From assembly GCA_964616545.1 (NCBI GenBank), contig CAZTUA010000027.1:91797-155796 (forward strand): a DNA stretch of 64,000 bases, written 5' to 3'. The translations under genes were made by a program, and so were the position numbers. The notes beneath the pieces were generated by a model. It was given only the letters and a program-made list of their open reading frames with translations. It did no database searches and was not told where the DNA came from. This stretch comes from JAQVEM01 sp964616545. Lineage in GTDB: Bacteria > Actinomycetota > Humimicrobiia > Humimicrobiales > Humimicrobiaceae. Positions 44,069 through 53,034 of this stretch are shown here, in pieces (within the stretch, counting starts at the first letter, position 1; every line of letters starts with the position of its first letter).

Positions 44069-44608
44069 TTACTTATAATTTGCTCCGTATGAACGAACAT
44101 AATCTACCAGATATTTAATGTTTTCCTTTCTCGTAAAATCCACCGGTTTTGAAAATGCAGCCAGCATATCCGCTTCATCCGGCAATTTATTTTTTTTAAA
44201 GTATAATTTCCACTTAAAAAGAGTCATAATTATTTTGTTCAATATGTCCAGCTTATTAAAATTAAAACCTCCGCGCAAATAATACAGCCTGACTCTATTT
44301 TGCTCTTTAGCAGGAAAGTTTTTCTCAATCAGCTCTTTTACAATTGCATCATTTGCCGGCGAAGCTCCCACCGCAAAAATAACAATGTTTTTATCCTTTA
44401 ATTTGTCCATGTTTTCTTTAATGATATCTACGCCGGATATTCCAGAGGCATGCAGACTTCCGCCAAAAATTATTGAGTCATATCTGGTTAATGTGTCTTT
44501 TCTCAGGAATTTAATATTTAATAATTCCGCCTGTAACTCTTCGGCAATCCACCCGGCATATTTTTTTGTAAAGCCGGATAACGATTTGTATATAACCAGT
44601 GTTTTCAT
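44069..44608 (-). CDS. Flavodoxin-domain protein
   Basis: A 179-residue flavodoxin-like protein. LVIYKSLSGFTKKYAGWIAE is the FMN phosphate loop, YDSIIFGGSLHASGIS the second flavin loop, and NIVIFAVGASP follows. The C-terminal 60 residues are helical (FNFNKLDILNKIIMTLFKW) and basic, reminiscent of HemG-type protoporphyrinogen oxidases and related flavodoxin-domain proteins, though this is not certain. It may serve as an electron carrier. Next upstream on the same strand, 32 bases away, is the EFR1-type ferredoxin gene. Confidence 0.85.
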   Translation of the reverse strand: MKTLVIYKSLSGFTKKYAGWIAEELQAELLNIKFLRKDTLTRYDSIIFGGSLHASGISGVDIIKENMDKLKDKNIVIFAVGASPANDAIVKELIEKNFPAKEQNRVRLYYLRGGFNFNKLDILNKIIMTLFKWKLYFKKNKLPDEADMLAAFSKPVDFTRKENIKYLVDYVRSYGANYK

Positions 44609-44640
44609 AATTATATATAATAACTAAACTAAAGTGATAT

Positions 44641-45489
44641 TTATAGATTTTTTTGCTTTGAAATATCGCCGGCTTTTGCATATGGATGGGGATAACGACC
44701 CTTCTCTGCTGTGTGTGATTTCATCCAGATTTTTGAGTAAATCTGTACCGCTTCAGCAGGACAGTAATTCAGGCATGAGTAGCATAAATAACATTTTATA
44801 TTACGCTGCCAGACTGGCCTTCCGCCAGCCATTTTGACTTTTCCTGAAAGACATACCTTTTCACATATACCGCAGCCGGTGCATTTTGAATCTGCGTAAA
44901 AATACTTCTTTATTTTCGGTGATATAAAATGCGTTGCAAATGGGACCAGCCATTCCAGTATATTGTTTAAAATCCTGTTACCTGAGAAAGTAACCCCGCT
45001 GTTATCATCCCCGTGGTAATCACTCCTGTCTAAAATTATTTTATGCATCTTGTTTATTTTCCGGAGAGCATTTTTTTCCAGTATTTCCAGCTCTTCTTTT
45101 GTTGGAACAGTATAGTAATCCAGTTTAGGATCACTGGATGCCATATCAACCGTAAAAGCTGAATTTAAATACTTACCATGTTTTCTGAGGTACTTATCAA
45201 TTACTTTAAACCCTTTAAAAACCGTCCCTCCCCGGGTGGCTATGGCAAAAAAGTAATCGGAAGATTCTGGATTCATCCTTTTTAAAAAATCCCTCACAGG
45301 AATAGGAATTGTCAGGCCATGACAGGGGAAGATAAAACCAGCGTTCTTTCCTTTTATGCTATAATTTTTCTCTTTTATACGCTTGACAATTGATACTAAC
45401 TCCGTATCAGGCAGGAGTTCCTGTAATTTTTTCGCCACAAACAGTGAATTACCCGTTCCTGAAAAGTAATAAATCTCTGTTCTTATCAT
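44641..45489 (-). CDS. EFR1-family ferredoxin (flavodoxin-like plus 2[4Fe-4S])
   Basis: A 282-residue redox protein. The N-terminal part is flavodoxin-like with the phosphate loop YFSGTGNSLFVAKKL and PCHGLTIPIPVRDFLKRM. A C-terminal bacterial ferredoxin domain carries two 4Fe-4S motifs: CTGCGICEKVC and CYLCYSCLNYCP near residues 200-245. This domain order defines the EFR1 group found in anaerobes. It probably passes electrons between flavin and FeS partners. AAAGGAGC precedes the ATG. It is next to the flavodoxin-domain gene. Confidence 0.9.
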   Translation of the reverse strand: MIRTEIYYFSGTGNSLFVAKKLQELLPDTELVSIVKRIKEKNYSIKGKNAGFIFPCHGLTIPIPVRDFLKRMNPESSDYFFAIATRGGTVFKGFKVIDKYLRKHGKYLNSAFTVDMASSDPKLDYYTVPTKEELEILEKNALRKINKMHKIILDRSDYHGDDNSGVTFSGNRILNNILEWLVPFATHFISPKIKKYFYADSKCTGCGICEKVCLSGKVKMAGGRPVWQRNIKCYLCYSCLNYCPAEAVQIYSKIWMKSHTAEKGRYPHPYAKAGDISKQKNL

Positions 45490-45599
45490 TTGCTCCTTTT
45501 ATATTAAGTTATCCCGAAAATTTCCTGTTTTATTTTCAGCGTATTTTAAATTTCTATCCGGTCTTTTTAGGCGAAGCTCTGCAGAATCGTTAAATTACA

Positions 45600-46019
45600 T
45601 CATAATGAGAAATATTTTATCTGTTTAAACACTCCGAAATGCTTATCATGCGTGGCAATTAAGTTAATTCCGTAATAGTCCATGGTAGCAACATGAATTG
45701 CATCCCTCGGGAATATATTCTGAAAAGTATTTTTTCCCAGTATATTTCTGGCTTCACTAATTATATTAAAATTTACAGGCAATATATCATCCACGATCTG
45801 CGAAAAGCTATCAAAAATTTCCAGTCCTTTTTCCAGCATACCTATTGACAGGTAGCGGTACAAAATTTCCTGCATAACTTCCGCTGAAGTCACGCCGGCA
45901 ATTTTATTCTCTGAAACTGATTCTAAAATTTTAATAGAAGGCGCCCTGTTCGGATGCTCGTTACCTGCAGCATACATCGGAATATTTGAATCTATAAAGA
46001 CTTTAGTTTTCTTTATCAC
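45600..46019 (-). CDS. vapC: VapC-like PIN-domain toxin
   Basis: A 139-residue PIN-domain ribonuclease. The acidic residues are in VFIDSNIPMY (first Asp), SAEVMQEILYRY (Glu) and FPRDAIHVATM (Asp), with a final ATHDKHF element, so the active site looks complete. Such toxins usually cut tRNA or rRNA. Translation starts at GTG inside the end of the antitoxin gene (17-base overlap); the ribosome site AAGGAG lies in the antitoxin coding sequence, which ties expression of toxin to antitoxin. Confidence 0.9.
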   Translation of the reverse strand: MIKKTKVFIDSNIPMYAAGNEHPNRAPSIKILESVSENKIAGVTSAEVMQEILYRYLSIGMLEKGLEIFDSFSQIVDDILPVNFNIISEARNILGKNTFQNIFPRDAIHVATMDYYGINLIATHDKHFGVFKQIKYFSL

Positions 46020-46254
46020 CTAAAGCTCCTTCTATTATTTCTTTTTCCATAGACTCATAGTCTGCCACAGGGAGATTTAGAGATTTTAACCTGTCCAGGG
46101 CTTTTATCTTATCCTCTTTATTTTTTATGCCATAGTAAGCCGCGACAGCTTCTCTCACAAGCCCTCCTATAGATACATTTTCTCTTCTTGCTTTCTCCTT
46201 TAACTTTTTATACACATCTTCCTCAAACAACAGTGTTGTTTTCTTTAAAGACAT
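46003..46254 (-). CDS. vapB: VapB-like ribbon-helix-helix antitoxin
   Basis: An 83-residue protein. KKTTLLFEEDVYKKLKEKAR and the following ENVSIGGLVREAVAAYYG form a ribbon-helix-helix (CopG/MetJ-type) DNA-binding domain; the C-terminal half (LKSLNLPVADYESMEKEIIEGAL) is acidic and would wrap the toxin. It should neutralise VapC and repress its own promoter. AGAGGA lies before the ATG. A promoter and palindromic operator are located just upstream at 46299-46349. Confidence 0.9.
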   Translation of the reverse strand: MSLKKTTLLFEEDVYKKLKEKARRENVSIGGLVREAVAAYYGIKNKEDKIKALDRLKSLNLPVADYESMEKEIIEGALGDKEN

Positions 46255-46298
46255 AGCTGGTTCCTCTCTATATGGCAGATAGCCCCTTAATAGTTATG

Positions 46299-46349
46299 TT
46301 ATGTATATAGCTCCATATACATAATAAAACTTTTTTAATAACAGGTCAA
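46299..46349 (-). promoter_or_regulatory. vapBC promoter with palindromic operator
   Basis: On the minus strand TTGACC (46344-46349), a 17-base spacer and TATTAT (46321-46326) form a good promoter. It runs into a perfect 10-base inverted repeat: TTATGTATAT (46299-46308), six-base spacer, ATATACATAA (46315-46324). The repeat covers the end of the -10 box and the start site, which is where a ribbon-helix-helix antitoxin would bind to repress its own operon. The stretch from here to 46624 is otherwise AT-rich, holds the divergent promoter of the aminopeptidase gene and shows no other gene. Confidence 0.75.
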
Positions 46350-46624
46350 TTGCCTCTAAATAAATTCTTTTCCATTATAAAAAATATTTTGCAGCTTTAC
46401 TGGCCCGCTAATCAAATAGAGACTCCAGAAAAAATAAATTTTTAGCTGTCAAATCTTCGTTTTTAACAAAATAACAATTAGCTTAAAAGTGTTTTTACTG
46501 TATAATTATTATGTTTTATCATATTTTTTAATACAATTTTTGTTAAATGCAAAAAATACTAAAGGATTAAAAAATTCTACATATAAAGATGTGGTAATAT
46601 CTGAAATAAAAGGAGACAGACACA

Positions 46625-47737
46625 ATGGACCCAAGAATAAAAAAACTGGCAAAAAATCTTGTTAATTATTCATGCAGCGTAAAAAAAGGTGAAAAGGTTC
46701 TCATAGAGTGTATCGGAAGTTCGGGAATCCCTCTTGTAAGAGCTGCTGTAAAGGAAATATACAGAGCCGGAGCAGAGCCCTATGTTAATTTAAAAGATTA
46801 CAGCGTTATAAGAGAACTGCTAAAAGAATGCAGCATCCCTCAATTAAAAAACATGGCTAAATATGAACTTATAAATATTAAAGAAATGGATGCTTTTATC
46901 GGTATAAGGGCCAGTGATAATGTTAGCGAACTGAGCGATGTAGAATCGGAAAAAATGAATACATATATGAAACATTATTCTGAGCCAGTGAGCGAGGAAC
47001 GTGTAGATAATACCCGCTGGGTAGTTTTAAGGTACCCCAATTATTCAATGGCCCAGCTGGCAAATACCAGCCTTGAGTCTTTTGAAGATTTTTATTTTGA
47101 CGTCTGCAATCTTGATTACGATAAGATGTCCAGAGCCATGGATGGTTTGGTAAAGCTCATGGATAAAACAGATATTGTGCAGATAAAAGGAAAAGATACC
47201 GATCTTACCTTTTCAATCAAGAATATACCTGCAATAAAATGTGCCGGAGAATACAACATTCCAGATGGAGAAGTTTTTACCGCACCGGTTAAAACATCGG
47301 TAAACGGCAGAATAACCTTCAACTGTCCTGCTGTTTTCCATGGTTTTACATATGAAAATATAAGCCTTCTATTTAAAAATGGCAAAATTGTGGAAGCTTC
47401 AGCCAATGATACAGAAAGAATCAATAAAGTTCTTGATACGGATGAAGGTGCAAGATATGTGGGAGAGTTCGCCCTGGGTGTAAATCCCTACATAACAAAA
47501 CCGATGAAAGACACTCTTTTTGATGAAAAAATAATGGGCAGCTTTCATTTTACTCCGGGGAAATGCTATAAGGAAGCTTCAAACGGCAATAAATCAGCCA
47601 TACACTGGGACCTCGTATGCATACAGACACCAGAGTACGGGGGCGGAGAAATTTATTTTGATAAAAACCTGATAAGAAAAGACGGCAGATTTGTGTTACC
47701 GGAACTTAAATGTTTGAATCCTGAAAAGTTAAAATAG
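46625..47737 (+). CDS. M29 family aminopeptidase
   Basis: A 370-residue metallo-aminopeptidase of the thermophilic M29 group (AmpS/PepS/aminopeptidase T type). PRIKKLAKNLVNYSCSVKKGEKVLIE is the typical start; metal ligands are expected in IPDGEVFTAPV (Glu), YVGEFALG (Glu), GSFHFTPG (His) and SAIHWDLV (His, Asp). The C-terminal GEIYFDKNLIRKDGRF strand completes the active-site dome. It removes N-terminal residues from peptides in the cytoplasm with loose specificity. AAAGGAGA lies before the ATG. The gene stands alone, divergent from vapBC. Confidence 0.93.
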   Translation: MDPRIKKLAKNLVNYSCSVKKGEKVLIECIGSSGIPLVRAAVKEIYRAGAEPYVNLKDYSVIRELLKECSIPQLKNMAKYELINIKEMDAFIGIRASDNVSELSDVESEKMNTYMKHYSEPVSEERVDNTRWVVLRYPNYSMAQLANTSLESFEDFYFDVCNLDYDKMSRAMDGLVKLMDKTDIVQIKGKDTDLTFSIKNIPAIKCAGEYNIPDGEVFTAPVKTSVNGRITFNCPAVFHGFTYENISLLFKNGKIVEASANDTERINKVLDTDEGARYVGEFALGVNPYITKPMKDTLFDEKIMGSFHFTPGKCYKEASNGNKSAIHWDLVCIQTPEYGGGEIYFDKNLIRKDGRFVLPELKCLNPEKLK

Positions 47738-47803
47738 AACTGCCGCTGTAAAGAACTGCCTGAAAAAAGGTTTAGATTTTTAAATAAAATAAAAATTTAA
47801 CAG

Positions 47804-50161
47804 CTACTCCGCTTTTTTTATGGGAGCAAAACTTACAAGAAGATGTTTCAGCCCATAGCCATCAAACATTACATCAAGTTCGCAGTCATCAGCTAATTTT
47901 TTTATCTTCAACACCCTTCCCTGGCCCCAGTATTTATGCTCTATAAGGTCGCCTTCCCTGTAGCTGCACTTTCCGCTGTAATCTTTTTTGTATTCTGCAA
48001 ACCTCCCCTTCCCGGCTTTTGATTCGGCTTTATTCTCATCTATTACAAGAGCCTGATTGATTTCATTTATAAACCTGGAAACAGTTCTGTGGCCACTGTC
48101 CCCATAAATGCTGTGAAAAATTGAAGATGACAGGAATACTTTTTCCATTGCCCGGGTAATACCCACATAGCAAAGCCTTCTCTCTTCCTCAAGTTCTTCA
48201 ACGCTGCTCATGCTTCTTGAATGCGGGAAAATTCCTTCCTCAAGCCCAATTATAAATACAACAGGAAACTCCAGGCCCTTTGCATTGTGAAGGGTCATAA
48301 GAACAAGCCCGTCGGTACTCTCATCATAATTATCAATATCAGTAAGAAGCGATACTTCTTCAAGAAATCCGTCCAGATTATACAAACCGCCTTCACTGGC
48401 TGTTTCAGTGCTATTATCCTCTCTCCGGGAGCTTCCTTCTATTCCGGAGGGCATATCTACTAAAGAATCCTTTGAACTGGAACCACTTCCGTCAATAGGA
48501 TCAGTGGTAGAGCCTGCTTCACCTGAGCCTGCCGTACCCGGGCCCGGGACCGATAAACTAACTTCTGATAGGCTGGCTGCTGTTTTATTTAGTTTAAAAT
48601 TCTCATCATATTCTCCTGTAACAGTCAGGAGTTCTTTTAAGTTTTCTATCCTGTTTAAGGCATCTATTGTATTTTCACGCTCAAGCTCTTTCATATAACC
48701 AGTCTTCTGCCATATTTTTTTTAATACGCTGCTTACGCCATTATCCATTGAATAATTCCTGAGTTCCGCCATAAGTGATATAAAATTATTAATCCTCTCC
48801 TTCGTTACCACTGACAGCAGATTAATCTCGCTGTTCTGGTAGAAAGCCTCGCAGAAGGTCATTTTATTTTTTACAGAGTATTTCTCTATAATTGAAATAG
48901 TGGTCTTCCCAATCTTGCGGCGCGGGACATTTACAATTCTTGTAAGGCTGACCACATCTTTCGGGTTTGCAATAAGTTTCATATAGGCAAGCATGTCTTT
49001 TATTTCTTTTCTATCATAAAATCTCAAACCCCCGTAAATCTTATATGGCATATTCCGCCTGATAAGGTGCTCTTCAACGGCTCTTGACTGTGCATTTGTC
49101 CTGTAAAAGATGGCAAAATCCCTGTATTTTTTATTTTTTTCTTTCATGTATTCTTCTATTTTCCGGACTACAAAACTAACTTCATTCTTTTCATCCTCAG
49201 CTATGTATTTTGATACCAGTTCACCTTCGGGATTTTCGGTCCACAGTTTTTTATCTTTTCTGTTTTCATTGTTTTTTATTATACAGTTTGCAGCATTTAA
49301 AATATTCTGGGTTGAACGGTAATTCTGCTCCAGCCTTATGACCTGAGTACCGGCAAACTTCTTATCAAAATCGGTGATATTCTTTATTTCTGCTCCGCGC
49401 CAGCTATATATGCTCTGGTCGTCATCACCCACAACGCATATCTTCTGATGTTCTTTTGATAATATAAGAACTATTTCATTCTGGGCAATATTTGTATCCT
49501 GAAATTCATCTACCAGAATGTATTTAAATTTTTCCCGGTACTTCTTTCTTGCTTCAGGGTACATATTTAAAACATCAACCGTAAAGACAAGCAAATCATC
49601 AAAATCAAGTGCATTTGCCTTAAACAATTTTTCCTGGTACAGGCTGTACACCCCGGCTGCAGTTTTTTCAAAGTAATCAGTGGCTCTTTTTGAGAATGTT
49701 TCGTAATCAATTAATTTGTTTTTTGCATCGCTTATTACAGACTGCACTGCTCTGGGAGGGAATCTTTTTATATCCAGGTTAAGCTCTTTTTCTACCCGTG
49801 TCACGAGACTCAGAGAATCATCTGCATCATAAATCACATAATTGCGGGACATGCCCAGGCGGTGGATCTCATATCTTAAAAGTCTTGCGCAGAATGAATG
49901 AAAAGTGCTGACCCACATATATTCTCCAACTCTTCCAACCAGCTCTACTACTCTTCTTTTCATTTCCTTTGCTGCTTTATTGGTAAAAGTTATAGCAAGA
50001 ATATTAAAGGGGTCTATCCCTTTATTTTTGATAAGGTATGCAATTCTATAGGTAAGTACTCTTGTCTTGCCGCTTCCTGCACCTGCAATAACAAGGAGCG
50101 GTTTTTCAGTACTCTTTACAGCCTTAATTTGCTGGGGATTTAAATATTTTTCCAGTTCCAA
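47804..50161 (-). CDS. pcrA: UvrD/PcrA-type ATP-dependent DNA helicase
   Basis: A 785-residue superfamily 1A helicase. YLNPQQIKAV (Q motif), AGAGSGKTRVLTYR (Walker A), FHSFCARLLR, ILVDEFQDTN (Walker B), VGDDDQSIYSWRGA, LEQNYRST, LMTLHNAKGLEFPVVFI and RRLCYVGITRAM are all present. The C-terminal end (EGDLIEHKYWGQGRVL) is the Tudor-like RNA-polymerase-binding element of PcrA. A low-complexity insertion rich in Gly, Ser and Thr sits at about residues 540-610 before the last RecA motifs. It starts with TTG at 50159-50161; a stop just upstream excludes an earlier one. It begins 10 bases after aroF, same strand. Confidence 0.95.
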   Translation of the reverse strand: MELEKYLNPQQIKAVKSTEKPLLVIAGAGSGKTRVLTYRIAYLIKNKGIDPFNILAITFTNKAAKEMKRRVVELVGRVGEYMWVSTFHSFCARLLRYEIHRLGMSRNYVIYDADDSLSLVTRVEKELNLDIKRFPPRAVQSVISDAKNKLIDYETFSKRATDYFEKTAAGVYSLYQEKLFKANALDFDDLLVFTVDVLNMYPEARKKYREKFKYILVDEFQDTNIAQNEIVLILSKEHQKICVVGDDDQSIYSWRGAEIKNITDFDKKFAGTQVIRLEQNYRSTQNILNAANCIIKNNENRKDKKLWTENPEGELVSKYIAEDEKNEVSFVVRKIEEYMKEKNKKYRDFAIFYRTNAQSRAVEEHLIRRNMPYKIYGGLRFYDRKEIKDMLAYMKLIANPKDVVSLTRIVNVPRRKIGKTTISIIEKYSVKNKMTFCEAFYQNSEINLLSVVTKERINNFISLMAELRNYSMDNGVSSVLKKIWQKTGYMKELERENTIDALNRIENLKELLTVTGEYDENFKLNKTAASLSEVSLSVPGPGTAGSGEAGSTTDPIDGSGSSSKDSLVDMPSGIEGSSRREDNSTETASEGGLYNLDGFLEEVSLLTDIDNYDESTDGLVLMTLHNAKGLEFPVVFIIGLEEGIFPHSRSMSSVEELEEERRLCYVGITRAMEKVFLSSSIFHSIYGDSGHRTVSRFINEINQALVIDENKAESKAGKGRFAEYKKDYSGKCSYREGDLIEHKYWGQGRVLKIKKLADDCELDVMFDGYGLKHLLVSFAPIKKAE

Positions 50162-50171
50162 ATTTCATCAA

Positions 50172-51008
50172 CTATCTTATTTTCTTGCCAATAATACCTG
50201 CACAGTTTTTTATCTGCCGTATAAGCTCCATTAATTCCTTTGCGTTAAGCTGCTGCTGCCCGTCGCATAGCGCCTTGCCGGGATTAACATGTGATTCTAC
50301 CAGAAGACCGTCGGCGCCCACCGCGACTGCAGCTCTGCTCATAGGAATAACCAGGTCACTCTGCCCCACGGCATGGGAAGGGTCCACAATTATGGGGAGT
50401 TTGCTCAGTTTTTTTATCACAGGAACTGCTGAAAGGTCAAGTGTAAATCTTGTACTGGTTTCAAATGTTCTTATTCCCCTTTCACACAGCACCACTTCAA
50501 CATCAGCTTTTGATGTAATATACTCAACAGCAAGCAGCCACTCTTTTATTGACGAGGCCCACCCTCTCTTGAGAATGACCTTTCTATTCTTTCTACCTGC
50601 CACCCTGCCAATTTTCTCAAGCAGGGCAAAATTGGACATATTTCTCGTGCCTATCTGCAGCACATCCACATTTTCGGCTATAATCTCAACATTTTCGGTA
50701 TCTGTAACTTCTGTTACCGTTTTGAGGCCGTACTTTTCACCGATTTCCCTTAAAAATTTCAGGCCTTCTTCTTTTAGCCCCTGGAAGCTGTAAGGGGATG
50801 TCCTGGGCTTATATGCCCCTCCTCTTATATATGAAAGACCAAGGTCCTTTATAACTCTGGCACCGGCTTCCAGCTGCTCCCGGCTTTCGATTGCGCAGGG
50901 ACCCGCAATTATTGTTATGTAATCTTCTTCAATTAATTTATCCCTGCCGGACGGTATGCCGGTGCTGTCTTTTTTTATTTTTTTAACTTTTTCTTTTTTA
51001 TCTTCCAT
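50172..51008 (-). CDS. aroF: 3-deoxy-7-phosphoheptulonate synthase (type I beta)
   Basis: A 278-residue DAHP synthase. IIAGPCAIES, RGGAYKPRTSPYSFQG, LQIGTRNMSNFALL, VILKRGWASSIKEWL, GIRTFETSTRFTLDL and PIIVDPSHAVGQ are the KDO8PS-like class Ib motifs, including the metal-binding Cys of AGPC and His of DPSH. It joins PEP and erythrose 4-phosphate in the first step to chorismate. The ferredoxin-like regulatory domain is missing; instead a charged Lys-rich lead of about 28 residues precedes the barrel. Feedback control, if any, may depend on the chorismate mutase encoded just upstream. Confidence 0.94.
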   Translation of the reverse strand: MEDKKEKVKKIKKDSTGIPSGRDKLIEEDYITIIAGPCAIESREQLEAGARVIKDLGLSYIRGGAYKPRTSPYSFQGLKEEGLKFLREIGEKYGLKTVTEVTDTENVEIIAENVDVLQIGTRNMSNFALLEKIGRVAGRKNRKVILKRGWASSIKEWLLAVEYITSKADVEVVLCERGIRTFETSTRFTLDLSAVPVIKKLSKLPIIVDPSHAVGQSDLVIPMSRAAVAVGADGLLVESHVNPGKALCDGQQQLNAKELMELIRQIKNCAGIIGKKIR

Positions 51009-51131
51009 CTAATATGTTCTTTCCGTGTTCTTTTTTATTATATAACTATTATAGAAAAATATAGATTATTCAGGCTGGCTTCTATTATTCTTCTGCCAGG
51101 AAATCACAAGAAACTATCACTTTCAAAATTT

Positions 51132-51416
51132 CTAAAGATTCTCATCTTTTTCCAGAACCTGAACATTTCTCAAAATGCTTTCGAAAATCTGTATAATATT
51201 GTCGTTGTAAAGCGGGCCTTTGTTATACTTAATTATATTATCAAAAAGTTCTTCCTCTCTCCTTGCATCATAGAGAGGGACATTTTTATCTTCCTTCAGC
51301 CTCTTTATTTTCATCACTATAACAGCTCTCTTATTCAGGAGGTCAACTATCTTTTTGTCAATATCGTTTATCTCTTCCCTGTATTTATTTAATTTTTCCT
51401 TAAAGTCATCTTTCAT
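51132..51416 (-). CDS. Chorismate mutase, AroQ type
   Basis: A 94-residue all-helical chorismate mutase. LNKYREEINDIDKKIVDLLNKRAVIVMKI carries the active-site Arg and Lys of helix 1 and VPLYDARREEELFDNI the second helix Arg and Glu. It turns chorismate into prephenate for Phe and Tyr. AAAGGAGT precedes the ATG. It is 123 bases before aroF in the same direction; such paired DAHP synthase/mutase genes often make a feedback-regulated complex, which here is inference only. Confidence 0.9.
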   Translation of the reverse strand: MKDDFKEKLNKYREEINDIDKKIVDLLNKRAVIVMKIKRLKEDKNVPLYDARREEELFDNIIKYNKGPLYNDNIIQIFESILRNVQVLEKDENL

Positions 51417-51500
51417 TGGTACTCCTTTAATTTTTATAATTTCTGACCGGATATAACTGCTCCCGGCTTACGGCCGCCTGCCTGGCTCTGTCTCCCTTTC

Positions 51501-53033
51501 TTATTCCCACTCTATTGTACTCGGCGGTTTTGAACTTATATCATATACTACTCTGTTCACTCCTTCAACCTCATTCACAATTCTCGTGCTCATTCTTTCC
51601 AGCACCTTATGAGGAAGTCTTACCCAGTCAGCGGTCATTGCGTCAACACTGCTTACCGCTCTTATTATTACAGGGTATGAGTAAGTCCTTTTATCACCCA
51701 TCACACCCACGCTTCTGATGTCAGGCAGCACAGCAAAAGACTGCCATATTTCTTTATATAATCCCGCCCTCTTTATTTCTTCAACCACTATTTCGTCTGC
51801 ATCCTGGAGTATTTTTATCTTTTCCCGGGTAACTTCACCAACTATTCTTATTGCCAGGCCCGGTCCCGGGAATGGCTGCCTCCAGACTATCTCATCAGGA
51901 AGGCCGAGCTCTATTCCCATTTTCCTTATTTCGTCCTTAAATAATAACCTTAAGGGTTCAATAAGCCCGAGTTTCATATCTTCAGGAAGTCCGCCAACAT
52001 TGTGGTGCGATTTGATTTTTGCCGCCTCTCTTGTGCCGCTTTCAATAACATCGGAATACAATGTTCCCTGCACCAGGTAATTGGCATCTTTTATTCTGGA
52101 TGCCTCCTCTTCAAATATCCTTATAAATTCGTTTCCTATTATTTTTCTTTTCTTTTCAGGATCAGTAACACCTACCAGCTTGCTCAGGAATCTATCGCTT
52201 GCATTCTTATGGATAAGATTGATTTTAAAATTTTCTCTGAATGTTTCTTCCACTTTCTTTGCTTCTCCCTTGCGGAGAAGGCCGTGGTCAACAAAGATGC
52301 AGGTAAGCCTGTCGCCAACAGCTTTATTTACCAGAACCGCCGCAACAGAAGAATCCACGCCGCCGCTTAATCCGCATATAACTCTTCCCTGTTTTACCTC
52401 ATCTTTAATTTTTTTTATCTGCTGCTCTATAATTGAAACCATTGTCCAGGAAGGCGAACACTCACAGATATCAAATAAAAAGTTCTTAAGTATATCCATT
52501 CCCGATGGGGTGTGCATTACTTCAGGATGGAACTGTATTCCGTAAATTTTTTCTCCGGATTCCTCAATTCCTGCAATTGGGAGATTTGTAGTCGATGCTA
52601 TTATATTGAACCCGGGCGGGGCTTCTACCACGCTATCCTTATGGCTCATCCAGCACGCCTCTAAGGGTTTTAAATCTTTGAAAAGAAGTGACTTTAAATT
52701 TAGTTTTATTTTAGTCTTACCATATTCGTTTTTACCCGTTGGAGCAATCTTTCCGCCGAAGATTTTTGATATGAACTGCATTCCATAACAGATTCCCAGT
52801 ACAGGCACGCCCAGAGAGAAAATCTCCTTATCCACTGCCGGTGCTTTGCCGCCGTCAGAAAAAATACTGTAAGGGGAGCCCGATAATATTAATCCGCTGG
52901 GGTTCTTTTCTTTTATTTTTTTTATATCCGCATCATAAGGGATGAGCTCGGAATAAACCCTGAGTTCCCTGACTCTCCTTGTAATTAACTGGCTGTATTG
53001 GCCGCCGAAATCTATAACCGGTACATTATCCAT
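51501..53033 (-). CDS. guaA: GMP synthase (glutamine-hydrolysing)
   Basis: A 510-residue GMP synthase. The N-terminal amidotransferase has IDFGGQYSQLITRRVREL, the Cys in GVPVLGICYGMQ and the His/Glu in IQFHPEVMHT. The ATP pyrophosphatase has the PP-loop CGLSGGVDSSVAAVLV and HGLLRKGE; the C-terminal dimer domain contains RQPFPGPGLAIRIVGEVT and ends with SSKPPSTIEWE, so it is full length. It aminates XMP to GMP. Its ATG is just one base from the guaB3 stop, indicating an operon. Confidence 0.97.
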   Translation of the reverse strand: MDNVPVIDFGGQYSQLITRRVRELRVYSELIPYDADIKKIKEKNPSGLILSGSPYSIFSDGGKAPAVDKEIFSLGVPVLGICYGMQFISKIFGGKIAPTGKNEYGKTKIKLNLKSLLFKDLKPLEACWMSHKDSVVEAPPGFNIIASTTNLPIAGIEESGEKIYGIQFHPEVMHTPSGMDILKNFLFDICECSPSWTMVSIIEQQIKKIKDEVKQGRVICGLSGGVDSSVAAVLVNKAVGDRLTCIFVDHGLLRKGEAKKVEETFRENFKINLIHKNASDRFLSKLVGVTDPEKKRKIIGNEFIRIFEEEASRIKDANYLVQGTLYSDVIESGTREAAKIKSHHNVGGLPEDMKLGLIEPLRLLFKDEIRKMGIELGLPDEIVWRQPFPGPGLAIRIVGEVTREKIKILQDADEIVVEEIKRAGLYKEIWQSFAVLPDIRSVGVMGDKRTYSYPVIIRAVSSVDAMTADWVRLPHKVLERMSTRIVNEVEGVNRVVYDISSKPPSTIEWE

Positions 53034-53034
53034 A

